Source: Acidobacteriaceae bacterium (GTDB taxonomy: Bacteria > Acidobacteriota > Terriglobia > Terriglobales > Acidobacteriaceae). Taken from it: a DNA stretch of 13,938 bases. A model generated the notes under the pieces. That model made no database searches. It was not told where the DNA came from and saw nothing but the letters and a program-made list of their open reading frames with translations. The position numbers were made by a program, and so were the translations under genes. The stretch lies in contig PKYX01000048.1 in the NCBI GenBank assembly GCA_003132825.1, positions 3,797 to 17,734 on the forward strand, written 5' to 3'. Numbering within the stretch: the stretch's first letter is position 1; the number at the start of each line of letters is the position of its first letter. Below, piece after piece: positions 5,781 to 13,705 of the stretch.

Positions 5781-8204
5781 ATGCGCATCGTGAAAGGTCT
5801 GTTGCTAGTCGGCCTGCTGCTGGCGTTTGAACCGTTGCGGGCCAGCGCCGGTTGGCAGAGTCTGGGCAATGTTTCCGGTGTGGGAGTACTACCCCAGGGC
5901 GTCGACCTGAAAGTTGGCGCGGCCCGTGTTCGTGTCGTCGCCCTTTCTTCTAACGTCGTGCGCGTCCGCTACGCGCCCCAGGGCACGCTTCCAGCGGAAC
6001 ATTCGTTCGCGGTTCTGCCCCGCGCCTTTCCGCTTCCTCCGATGGTCGAGGTGCAAGAGTCTGCGGATGCGGTGACTCTGAAGACCGACAGCATGCAAGT
6101 GAAAATCCTCAAAGCGCCACTCCGCATCCTTTTTCTCGACTTGAAAGGAAATGTGATCTCACAGGATCAGCCGGGCTTTCCGGCATCGTTCAACGGTGCC
6201 GCTTTTCGCGTGTGGAAGTCGATGCCGGAGGACGAACATTATTTTGCTTTGGGAGACAAGACGGGTCCGCTCGACCACCGCAACCTGGCCTTCACCATGT
6301 GGAATACGGACGCCTTCGGATGGCAGGAATCCACCGACCCCCTGTACAAGGATATCCCCTTCTTTATCGCCACCCGACAGGGCGCCGCTTATGGGCTGTT
6401 TCTGGACAACACCTATCGCACGAGTTTCGACTTCGGCAAAGAATCACGGGATTCCTATTCCTTCGGCGCCGATGGCGGCGAACTGGACTACTACTTTATC
6501 TACGGACCAGAGCCCAAGCGTGTCGTCGAGGATTTCACCGCCCTGGTCGGCCGAATCCCGCTGCCGCCGCTATTCGCTCTCGGATACCAGCAGTGCCGCT
6601 ACAGCTACTATCCGGAGGCGCGGGTGCGCGAGATTGCCGAGGAATTCCGCAAGCGCAAGATTCCAGCCGACGTGATTTATCTCGACATTGACTACCAGCA
6701 AGACAATCGCCCCTTCACCATTGACCGCGAGCGATTTCCCACGTTTGAAGCGATGGTGAAGGACCTCAAGAACGAGGGTTTCCAACTGGTCGTCATCACC
6801 GACCTGCACTTGGCAAAATTGCCGGGATCGAAACCTTACGAGGAAGGCGTAGCCGGCGATTATTTGGTGAAGAATCCGGACGGCTCCGTGTACGTGGGCA
6901 AAGTCTGGCCTGGGGACAGTGTTTTTCCGGACTTTACGCGCGAGGCGGTGCGCCGGTGGTGGGGCTCGCTGTATGCAGACTTTGTGACGAGCGGCGTCCG
7001 CGGTTTCTGGAATGACATGAATGAGCCGTCGATTTTCGAGCGCGCCGATAAGACCATGCCTCTCGACACCGTACACCGCGTCGAGGGCCGAAAGACGGAT
7101 CATCGTGAAATCCACAACGTCTTCGGCATGCAGAACGCCCGCGCCACTTACGAAGGGATGCTGCAGTTGCGGCCCGACCTCCGGCCTTTTGTGCTGACTC
7201 GCGCGGCATACGCCGGCACCGAGCGCTATGCCGCCACCTGGACGGGCGACAACAGCAGCACCTGGAACCACATGCGAATCTCGATTCCTCAGTTGATCAA
7301 CCTGGGATTATCCGGTTACGCCTTCGCGGGCGATGACATCGGAGGATTCAATGGCAGCCCGACCCCCGAATTGCTGACGCGCTGGATGGAGCTGGGCGCG
7401 TTCAATCCCATGTACCGCAATCACGGCGTCAAAGGCAGCCGGAACCGGGAACCCTGGGTGGATGGTCCCGAGCACGAAGCCATCCGCCGCCGCTACATCG
7501 AGGCGCGTTATCGCCTGCTGCCCTACATCTACACCAGCATCGAGGAGAGTACGCGCACCGGAATTCCACTGATGCGGCCGATGTTCTTAGAGTTCCCCGG
7601 CGAAGCGTCCTTTGAAACCACCGAGGACGAGTTCATGTTCGGCTCGGACCTCTTGGTAGCGCCCAAAGTCATCGAGTTTGCCCAGCCCTACGACGTGAAG
7701 CTGCCCGCGGGACTCTGGTATGACTTCTGGACCGGGCAACCGGTCGAAGGTCAGGTCCAGACCGTCGACCCTCCGCTCGACACGCTTCCCGTCTACGTGC
7801 GGGGCGGAACCATCCTGCCGCGAGAGCCCTTGGTCGAGAATACGAACGAGGTTCCGCAAGGCCCGCTCGAGATTTCCGTCTATCCCGGACCCAATTGCCA
7901 GGGATCCCTTTACCAGGACGACGGCAACACGCTGGCCTACACGCGGGGTGAGTTCCTACGAATGCAATTTGCCTGTGATCCGCGCCCCGATTCCTTGGGC
8001 TTGCATTCCTCAGCTATCGAGGGGACCTACAAACCCTGGTGGACGGCGATCAAGTTCGCTTTCTTTGGCATCTCGAGCGCGCCCCGCCAAGTGTCAGTCA
8101 ATCGAGTGACGGTAGCGGATTGGAAGTTCGACGCGGTGGCGAAAACGGTCACATTGACCGTGCCAGCTTCTTCGACCGCGACAGAAATCCTGATCGGCAA
8201 ATGA
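5781..8204 (+). CDS. Exported glycoside hydrolase family 31 (alpha-glucosidase/alpha-xylosidase type)
   Basis: From ATG 5781 the product has 807 residues. I chose this start because GGAG (5772-5775) lies 5 nt upstream and because it exposes a signal peptide (MRIVKGLLLVGLLLAFEPLRASA, cut after A23). An N-terminal galactose-mutarotase-like beta-sandwich (about 30-230) precedes the GH31 barrel. The family signature GFWNDMNEP holds the nucleophile D412. The acid/base is D490 in WTGDNSS. YLDIDY (D302, D304), DDIGGF and RNHG (H548) line the active site. Beta-sandwich domains close the protein, with VYVRGGTILP and QDDGNTLAY typical of them. GH31 enzymes hydrolyse or transfer non-reducing alpha-linked glucose, xylose or related sugars with retention; the exact substrate cannot be read here. 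The protein should be periplasmic or secreted. Its 3' end faces the malectin-domain gene 40 bp away, and a TonB-dependent receptor follows, pointing to glycan uptake. Confidence 0.93.
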   Translation: MRIVKGLLLVGLLLAFEPLRASAGWQSLGNVSGVGVLPQGVDLKVGAARVRVVALSSNVVRVRYAPQGTLPAEHSFAVLPRAFPLPPMVEVQESADAVTLKTDSMQVKILKAPLRILFLDLKGNVISQDQPGFPASFNGAAFRVWKSMPEDEHYFALGDKTGPLDHRNLAFTMWNTDAFGWQESTDPLYKDIPFFIATRQGAAYGLFLDNTYRTSFDFGKESRDSYSFGADGGELDYYFIYGPEPKRVVEDFTALVGRIPLPPLFALGYQQCRYSYYPEARVREIAEEFRKRKIPADVIYLDIDYQQDNRPFTIDRERFPTFEAMVKDLKNEGFQLVVITDLHLAKLPGSKPYEEGVAGDYLVKNPDGSVYVGKVWPGDSVFPDFTREAVRRWWGSLYADFVTSGVRGFWNDMNEPSIFERADKTMPLDTVHRVEGRKTDHREIHNVFGMQNARATYEGMLQLRPDLRPFVLTRAAYAGTERYAATWTGDNSSTWNHMRISIPQLINLGLSGYAFAGDDIGGFNGSPTPELLTRWMELGAFNPMYRNHGVKGSRNREPWVDGPEHEAIRRRYIEARYRLLPYIYTSIEESTRTGIPLMRPMFLEFPGEASFETTEDEFMFGSDLLVAPKVIEFAQPYDVKLPAGLWYDFWTGQPVEGQVQTVDPPLDTLPVYVRGGTILPREPLVENTNEVPQGPLEISVYPGPNCQGSLYQDDGNTLAYTRGEFLRMQFACDPRPDSLGLHSSAIEGTYKPWWTAIKFAFFGISSAPRQVSVNRVTVADWKFDAVAKTVTLTVPASSTATEILIGK

Positions 8205-8244
8205 GAATGGGCTTGGTCCGGGCGCGGAAGGGCCTTCTTTACTC

Positions 8245-9882
8245 CTACTCCGTCTGCTCCACTTCGATGGCGTTGACTTCGGCGTAGTTTTCTAGCGGTA
8301 CAAACTCCACCCATAAAGCTCCGCAGGCCCCGGGCTCCAGGTTCTCGAAGACTTTCGTGACCTCGCGGTTGACTCCGGCTTCCTTGGCAATCTCAAAATT
8401 CTGCAGCAGCGCCGAGCCATTGGCAAAAACACTAAAGCGCCGCGCGCCGAGAGCCGGCTCATTCGATTCCGGCGTGCCGAACCAGGTTTCGGCGAAGTGC
8501 AGCGTTAAGCGGAATTTTCCCTTGGCCAGCGGGATATGATACGAGAAGTTTCCGTAGCGTTCCCCCCGGTAGAGCGCCTTGTCGCGCGCATTCACCACCG
8601 GTTCACTGCGATACGCGAGGCTTCCCCCGAAGAAATACTCGTCCGAGGACCAGGTGCGGCCATCCACGTCGGTGAACGGCTGATCCTGCGTGACAATGCG
8701 TATCGGGTGGATGAAGCCGGGCTTGCTTTGCAGGATCTCCAGGGCGTTCAAGAACGCGGGTCTGCCCACCAGAGCGGGAATGGTGAGGGAGGCAAACGCC
8801 AGGTGAAGTTTTCCGTCGGCCGCGGGTGTGACATCCTTGAAGACTCGCACCAGCATCCGATTGGCGCCTCCGGCTTCGGCAATCGGATCGATCCAGGGAA
8901 CCGCATCCACCCCGTTGATCTGGATGTGAAACATCCGCGCGGTCTCACCGCCCCCGCCGCGATTCCCCGGGCCGAATTCGGTTTCGGCGAAATAAAGACG
9001 CAACTCGTGCGTGCCTTTGGTCAGGGGAATATCGTAGCGGAATTTGCCGGATCGTTGGCTCCGCAGGAGGTTCGGTTCCGGCTCGCCTTGAATCAGATGC
9101 TCGCCCGGAATCGAGGCGGAGAAACCGCCGGTAAAGTATGCATCGGGGCTCCAGGAATGGCCCTGCTGGTCGGTGAAGGGAGCGCCATGGTACCCGGTCA
9201 GCATGCGGAATTCAGCCGGCACCGGCTGCGTGGCCGTTCCCGACCAGGTCTCTTCGCGCGCAGCCGGGGATTCGGCAGGCCTGATGCTCACACTGTGCCA
9301 CAGCACCGCCAACCCCGATATCACCACGCCCAGAAGCAGCAGGGACCACGGCCAGCTGCTTCGCTCTCGAGATCCATCGCTCGTCTCAACCTTTGCCTGC
9401 GCTCGCTCGAGGGAACCGCTCCGATACGCGACCGCGACACCAACCTGACGGGGTGAACCCGCGGACCCCGCGGCGGAGACATGCTTCGAGGGCTGATCTT
9501 GAACAATGAACCGCGGCGTGTATTGCCCATTTGGAATTTCAATGCGGATGCGATGCGCTTTGCCCTCGGCGACGTAATATTCTTCAAGACGCCGGCGCAG
9601 CCGGTGCGCTTCGACCCGGACGATCGAGTCCTTCTTGGGGTCGAAATCCGGCAAGCGCCGGAAAGCCTCAACCCCGATTGTGTATTCCTTGATCTGATCG
9701 CCCTGCCCTTGGAAGGAGCGTTCGCACACGTAGGTCAGAAAACTGAGCAGATGCGGAGCACGGTGGAAGATGCCCGAAGAGATCAGAGCCTGAAGCTCCT
9801 CCCGTTCTTCGCGAAACTCAGCCGCCGCTAACATCGGATGGTTGGCAAGGCTAGTCCAACTGGTTGGAGTTTTGCAAGACAT
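8245..9882 (-). CDS. Single-pass membrane protein: putative DNA-binding module plus two malectin domains
   Basis: The 545-residue protein has three parts. Residues about 22-126 form a conserved basic module (SGIFHRAPHLLSFLTYVCE, KEYTIGVEAF, DFDPKKDSIVRVEAHRLRRR, IRIEIPNGQYTPRF) that I recognise from many acidobacterial proteins. Its helix-rich start and closing beta-hairpin suggest a winged-helix DNA-binding fold, which is not proven. A single membrane helix follows at about 177-198. The periplasmic part holds two tandem malectin domains (about 224-388 and 393-543), shown by paired motifs: PFTDQQGHSWSPDAYFTGG / PFTDVDGRTWSSDEYFFGG, the HxLRLYFAETEFG / FRLTLHFAETWFG strands, and HIQINGVDAV / SVFANGSALL. 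Malectin domains bind carbohydrates, di-glucosides in the founding protein. The layout is that of CadC/ToxR-like one-component sensors, so it may regulate the neighbouring glycosidase or receptor. The ATG at 9882 lacks a strong ribosome binding site. An alternative is a purely structural carbohydrate-binding protein. Confidence 0.85.
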   Translation of the reverse strand: MSCKTPTSWTSLANHPMLAAAEFREEREELQALISSGIFHRAPHLLSFLTYVCERSFQGQGDQIKEYTIGVEAFRRLPDFDPKKDSIVRVEAHRLRRRLEEYYVAEGKAHRIRIEIPNGQYTPRFIVQDQPSKHVSAAGSAGSPRQVGVAVAYRSGSLERAQAKVETSDGSRERSSWPWSLLLLGVVISGLAVLWHSVSIRPAESPAAREETWSGTATQPVPAEFRMLTGYHGAPFTDQQGHSWSPDAYFTGGFSASIPGEHLIQGEPEPNLLRSQRSGKFRYDIPLTKGTHELRLYFAETEFGPGNRGGGGETARMFHIQINGVDAVPWIDPIAEAGGANRMLVRVFKDVTPAADGKLHLAFASLTIPALVGRPAFLNALEILQSKPGFIHPIRIVTQDQPFTDVDGRTWSSDEYFFGGSLAYRSEPVVNARDKALYRGERYGNFSYHIPLAKGKFRLTLHFAETWFGTPESNEPALGARRFSVFANGSALLQNFEIAKEAGVNREVTKVFENLEPGACGALWVEFVPLENYAEVNAIEVEQTE

Positions 9883-9996
9883 TTAGCTGACATATCTTGA
9901 CAATTGCCAGCCGCCCCCTGGGCAGCCCCGTGAGAGGGCAGCTGGGTGAGGTCGAGCCTGTCCCATAAAGCATATTATTATGAGCCATTTACCTAT

Positions 9997-10025
9997 CGTT
10001 AACCGAGCGTTAACTCCTACGTAAC
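9997..10025 (+). promoter_or_regulatory. Tandem direct repeats upstream of the TonB-dependent receptor gene
   Basis: CGTTAAC occurs at 9997-10003 and again at 10008-10014, separated by CGAG. A degenerate third copy, CGTAAC, is at 10020-10025. Start-to-start steps are 11 and 12 bp, about one helical turn. Seven-base direct repeats with four-base spacers are the classic site of OmpR/PhoB-family and similar winged-helix activators. They lie upstream of a possible -35 box at 10036, where an activator would bind. The repeats are visible; the binding protein is unknown. Confidence 0.5.
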
Positions 10026-10035
10026 TACTACTAGG

Positions 10036-10063
10036 TTGCCAAGCTTCTATGACAGCTGATAAA
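10036..10063 (+). promoter_or_regulatory. Candidate promoter of the TonB-dependent receptor gene
   Basis: TTGCCA (10036-10041) and GATAAA (10058-10063) are 16 bp apart, each with 4 of 6 consensus matches. The start of transcription would be near 10070, leaving a leader of about 34 nt. The weak boxes fit a promoter that needs an activator, in line with the direct repeats just upstream. An AT-rich TATTAT at 9973-9978 is an alternative -10 but has no -35 partner. Confidence 0.3.
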
Positions 10064-10103
10064 GCACCAACCGTGAGTTTTTGTAAATTCGCGGAGGTCT
10101 CTC

Positions 10104-13100
10104 ATGCGGAGAACAGTCAAGCTGGTTTCCTGCCTCGGGTTGATGCTTATATTTGCCGTAAACACTTGGGCACAGGGGATTTATGCAACGCTGACTGGCA
10201 TCGTGACGGATCCTTCGGGATCAGTAGTGGCGGGCGCCAAAGTCCTGCTGAAAGACGCGCAATCGGGGTCCGAGCGCGAAACCACCACCAACAACGAGGG
10301 CTACTACACCTTCGCCTCGGTCCCGGTGGGAACCTATACGCTGACCGCGGTCGTCAAGGGTTTCCAAACCTCCAAGGCCGATAACATTGGCCTAGGTGGC
10401 GGCGAAGAGCGCACCGTAAACGTCACGTTGGCTGTCGGCACCACCACACAGACGGTAGAAGTTTCGGCTGAGGCCGCCGTCGCGACGATTGACTCAGGTG
10501 AGAAATCGTTTTCGCTCGGAACGAAGGAGTTGCAAAACTTCACCCAAGTGGGCAGCAACGCCGCCGAGTACATCAAGATTACCCCGGGCTTCAGCATCGA
10601 GAATGGAACGGCAAACAAAGCCAACTACAGCGGCCAAACCATCGGCATCAATGCCAATGGAGACAGCGGCAGCCAAAGCCCGCTCAATGCCGCTTTTTCT
10701 TATAATGGCTTGCCCACGAACACCCTCGACATCGTGGCCGATGGCGCGCACGTTTCTGACCCGGGCTGTAACTGCGACACACCCGTGAACCCGAATTCGG
10801 ACTTTCTACAAGAGTTCAAGGTTCTGACTTCAAACTTCAGCGCCGAAACCCAAAAAGGACCTGCCGTCATCACTTCGGTGACGAAGGCGGGGGGATCGCA
10901 GTACCACGGCAGCGGGTTCTTTTCCGCCCGCAACCATGTTCTGAACGCGAACGACTGGCTCAACAACTTTACCCATACACCCCAACCGGCTGACGTTTTC
11001 TATTACCCGGGCGGGACCATCGGCGGCCCGGTCCGAATCCCCGGAACCAGTTTCAATAAGAACCGCGACAAACTGTTCTTTTTTGCCGGCTTTGAGTACT
11101 TCTACCAAGTGCTCGACACCGGCCTACTGCAAGCGATTGTTCCAACCCCCAACGAACTCACCGGAAACTTCGCCCCGGCGGAGGTAGCCAAGGAGGGCCC
11201 CGGAGGCAACCCCCTGAATCCTGCCACCATCGCTGCCTGGGGCGGCTACCAAATGCCGGCAAACTTGATCGACCCCAACATGGTGGCTCTGATGAAGTTA
11301 TATCCGCAGCCGAATTCCACGCCCACCGCGGGGAGCCCCTACAACTACGTGCAGTCCGAAATCTTCAACCAGAACAACCGGCAGTTCACCACCCGGGTGG
11401 ACTACGACGTCAGCGACAACACCAAGGTTTTCATCCGCTATAACTACCAGCGCGAAGTCCAACAGTTCCCGGTGGGGCTGTGGTGGCGCCAGTCGGATCA
11501 GGTGCCCTATCCCACTCCGATCGAGGGCAAGAACCGTTCGGATTCCTTGACCGGAACGATCACCCACGTATTCAGTCCCACGATGACCAACGAAGTGGTG
11601 ATGGCCTATACCTACGTCGGCTTCCCTAACGTCTTTGCTTCCCCCGCCAAAGTTGCGCGCGCGACGGTGGGTTACAACTACGCAGGCCTGTTTAAAAATG
11701 GCATCTCCCAGATTCCGTCCTTTGGCGGAAACGGAGGTTCGGGCGAAGCCGCGCTGGTATTCAACCCGGGCGGTTTCGAAGCCGGAGGTGCCTCAGCTGG
11801 ACTCTACGCTGACAAGTACATGCCGAGCATCAGCGACACGTTTACCAAAGTGGTGGGAACCCATACCGTCAAAGCCGGCTTCTTCTACGAGTGGATTCGA
11901 AACGCACAGCCTGCCAACAATGACACCAACGGGTACTTGCAGTTCGTTCCCTCGGCGAACGTCGATACCTATGGCAATGCCTACGCCGACGAGTTGGCGG
12001 GCAACACCTCGAATTACACCGAAACCAACTTCAATCGCATCTATGACATCTCCTACAACACGGTGGAATGGTTTGCGCAGGACTCATGGAAGGTCAAAAG
12101 AAAGCTGACCCTCGAACTGGGCTTGCGCTTAACCCACTTCTCGCCCTGGGTGGATGATGAGGGCTTTGGCTACTCCACCTTTGACCAGGGACTCTATAAC
12201 TCGAACTGTGCTGCTCCGCCGACGTTTTGCGGTTTCGAGTGGCACGCAAAAGACCATAGCATTCCGCTCGGCGGGTTCCCGACCCGGGCACTTTTCTACC
12301 AGCCACGGTTCGGCTTGGCCTATGACATCTTCGGCAACGGGCAGACCGTTTTGCGCGGCGGTTGGGGACGCTTTTACTACCACTCGGGACAGTTCACGAG
12401 TGGCCTTGACGCGTCTGCCGGTTCAGCCACGGACACTCTGACGCCGCAATCTTTGGGAACGGCCGTCTTTGCCAAGAATTTGTCGAGTATACCCTTCACC
12501 GCCACGCCCGCTTCCCCGGCAGCCGTGAACTCGACCGACAACGAGCAGCCATACACCAACAGCTACAGCTTCACCATCTCGCAACGAGCGCCGTGGCAGA
12601 GTTTAGTCGAAGTGGCGTATGTGGGAAACACAAGCAATGACTTGGCGAACAGCAGCGGTGCTGGCAGCAACATCAACATGGTTCCGCTGGGAGCGATGCT
12701 CGGAGCCGCCAATCCCGCCACCGCCAATCCCAACCTCTATCGACCGCTGAACGACCCGACGACGGGAGCCGGCTACGGCGATCTAACTGAGGCGACCAAC
12801 AATCTTTACGCCAACTACAATGCTCTGCAAGTCACGTGGGCACGCCACGCGGGGCGTTACGCCATCCAGGCCAACTATTCGCTCCAAAAGTCGTTGGGCA
12901 TAGTCAACAGCACAAACAACCCCTTCCATCTCAGTAGCGATTACGGGGTTCAGCCAACCGATCGCAGGCAGCTCTTTAACATCGCCTACTCGATCGATCT
13001 GGGTAACCCGCTGCATGCGCACGGATTCGTCGAAGGCGCTACCGCAGGTTGGCAACTCTCCGGCATCACGCAGATCGAGAGCGGCGCCAATCTCACCTAT

Positions 13101-13622
13101 AGTGGCGGATACAACGCCAATACCGATTACAACATGCAGCTTGGCAATTCGATCATCCCGGGATCGATCAGCGCGACCAACCCGGCCGGCATTCAGATCA
13201 ACAATCAATCCATTGTGGGCACCAACGCCGTCCAACTGGACCCGCTCGTGACCTGCAATCCGACCGCAGGCTTGGCCGCCCACCAGTACATCAATGCAAA
13301 CTGCTTCGCTGCGCCTACGGTGGTCGGGCAAAATGGTCCGACTTTGCTGCCCGTAGCCTACGGTCCGGCTTACTTCAACTCCGATCTGGGGCTGTTCAAG
13401 AACTTCAGGATCAGCGAAGGAACGAAGCTGCAGTTCCGGATTCAGGCCTACAACTTCCTGAACCACCCACTGTGGTCATTCCCCAACGGCAACAATCTGA
13501 CTCTCCAGTTCACGCAAAACCCGACCACTGGGGCGATTACGCAGACCAACCCGAACTTCGGGACGGCCACCACCAAGCAGGGTGCCCGTGTGGTCGAGCT
13601 AGCGGTTAAGTTCTATTTCTAA
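10104..13622 (+). CDS. Oar-like TonB-dependent outer-membrane receptor
   Basis: The 1172-residue protein starts at ATG 10104 behind a strong ribosome binding site (GGAGGT, 10093-10098, 5 nt away). A signal peptide ends at about NTWA-23. Residues about 27-110 are a carboxypeptidase-regulatory-like beta-sandwich (LTGIVTDPSGSVVAGAKV, NNEGYYTFASVPVGTYTL, GFQT). A plug domain (about 130-260) and a large beta-barrel follow, with family features such as FFFAGFEYF, FAQDSWKVKRKLTLELGLR, FYQPRFGLAYDIFG and FRIQAYNFLNHPLW. The protein ends in an aromatic residue (VELAVKFYF), as needed for outer-membrane assembly. Such receptors are greatly expanded in Acidobacteriota and are thought to import large or complex substrates, often glycans, using TonB energy. 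The ligand is not known; the neighbouring GH31 enzyme and malectin protein favour a carbohydrate. No SusD-like partner lies in the window. Cysteine pairs occur in the plug (PGCNCD) and late barrel. Confidence 0.93.
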   Translation: MRRTVKLVSCLGLMLIFAVNTWAQGIYATLTGIVTDPSGSVVAGAKVLLKDAQSGSERETTTNNEGYYTFASVPVGTYTLTAVVKGFQTSKADNIGLGGGEERTVNVTLAVGTTTQTVEVSAEAAVATIDSGEKSFSLGTKELQNFTQVGSNAAEYIKITPGFSIENGTANKANYSGQTIGINANGDSGSQSPLNAAFSYNGLPTNTLDIVADGAHVSDPGCNCDTPVNPNSDFLQEFKVLTSNFSAETQKGPAVITSVTKAGGSQYHGSGFFSARNHVLNANDWLNNFTHTPQPADVFYYPGGTIGGPVRIPGTSFNKNRDKLFFFAGFEYFYQVLDTGLLQAIVPTPNELTGNFAPAEVAKEGPGGNPLNPATIAAWGGYQMPANLIDPNMVALMKLYPQPNSTPTAGSPYNYVQSEIFNQNNRQFTTRVDYDVSDNTKVFIRYNYQREVQQFPVGLWWRQSDQVPYPTPIEGKNRSDSLTGTITHVFSPTMTNEVVMAYTYVGFPNVFASPAKVARATVGYNYAGLFKNGISQIPSFGGNGGSGEAALVFNPGGFEAGGASAGLYADKYMPSISDTFTKVVGTHTVKAGFFYEWIRNAQPANNDTNGYLQFVPSANVDTYGNAYADELAGNTSNYTETNFNRIYDISYNTVEWFAQDSWKVKRKLTLELGLRLTHFSPWVDDEGFGYSTFDQGLYNSNCAAPPTFCGFEWHAKDHSIPLGGFPTRALFYQPRFGLAYDIFGNGQTVLRGGWGRFYYHSGQFTSGLDASAGSATDTLTPQSLGTAVFAKNLSSIPFTATPASPAAVNSTDNEQPYTNSYSFTISQRAPWQSLVEVAYVGNTSNDLANSSGAGSNINMVPLGAMLGAANPATANPNLYRPLNDPTTGAGYGDLTEATNNLYANYNALQVTWARHAGRYAIQANYSLQKSLGIVNSTNNPFHLSSDYGVQPTDRRQLFNIAYSIDLGNPLHAHGFVEGATAGWQLSGITQIESGANLTYSGGYNANTDYNMQLGNSIIPGSISATNPAGIQINNQSIVGTNAVQLDPLVTCNPTAGLAAHQYINANCFAAPTVVGQNGPTLLPVAYGPAYFNSDLGLFKNFRISEGTKLQFRIQAYNFLNHPLWSFPNGNNLTLQFTQNPTTGAITQTNPNFGTATTKQGARVVELAVKFYF

Positions 13623-13651
13623 GTCGGAAGGTGTACTTAGTTTCAGGGTTT

Positions 13652-13683
13652 AAAATGGGATGGCTTCCGGCCATCCCATTTTT
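13652..13683 (+). terminator. Strong intrinsic terminator after the receptor gene
   Basis: AAAATGGGATGGC (13652-13664) pairs perfectly with GCCATCCCATTTT (13670-13682) around a 5-nt loop, giving a 13-bp stem. The T-rich strand runs on into a short T-tract ending at 13683. It begins 30 nt after the receptor stop codon and separates that transcript from the TPR gene. The A-tract in front could make it work for the opposite strand as well. Confidence 0.9.
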
Positions 13684-13705
13684 AGTTGCCGGAAGCAGAA
13701 AACGC

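Noticed and set aside
6570..7271. 233-residue minus-strand frame inside the GH31 gene
   Set aside because: GC-rich antisense shadow over the catalytic domain.
8227..8237. GAAGGGCCTTC palindrome between the convergent GH31 and malectin genes as a terminator
   Set aside because: A hairpin would have only about 4 bp; the following TTT is too short.
8536..9456. 306-residue plus-strand frame opposite the malectin-domain gene
   Set aside because: Its translation has no family motif, whereas the minus strand shows two clear malectin domains.
9897..9902. Perfect TTGACA -35 box on the plus strand
   Set aside because: No -10 box at 16-18 bp downstream; the region there is GC-rich.
12783..13466. 227-residue minus-strand frame inside the receptor gene
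   Set aside because: Antisense shadow; the receptor barrel and its aromatic C-terminus are intact on the plus strand.
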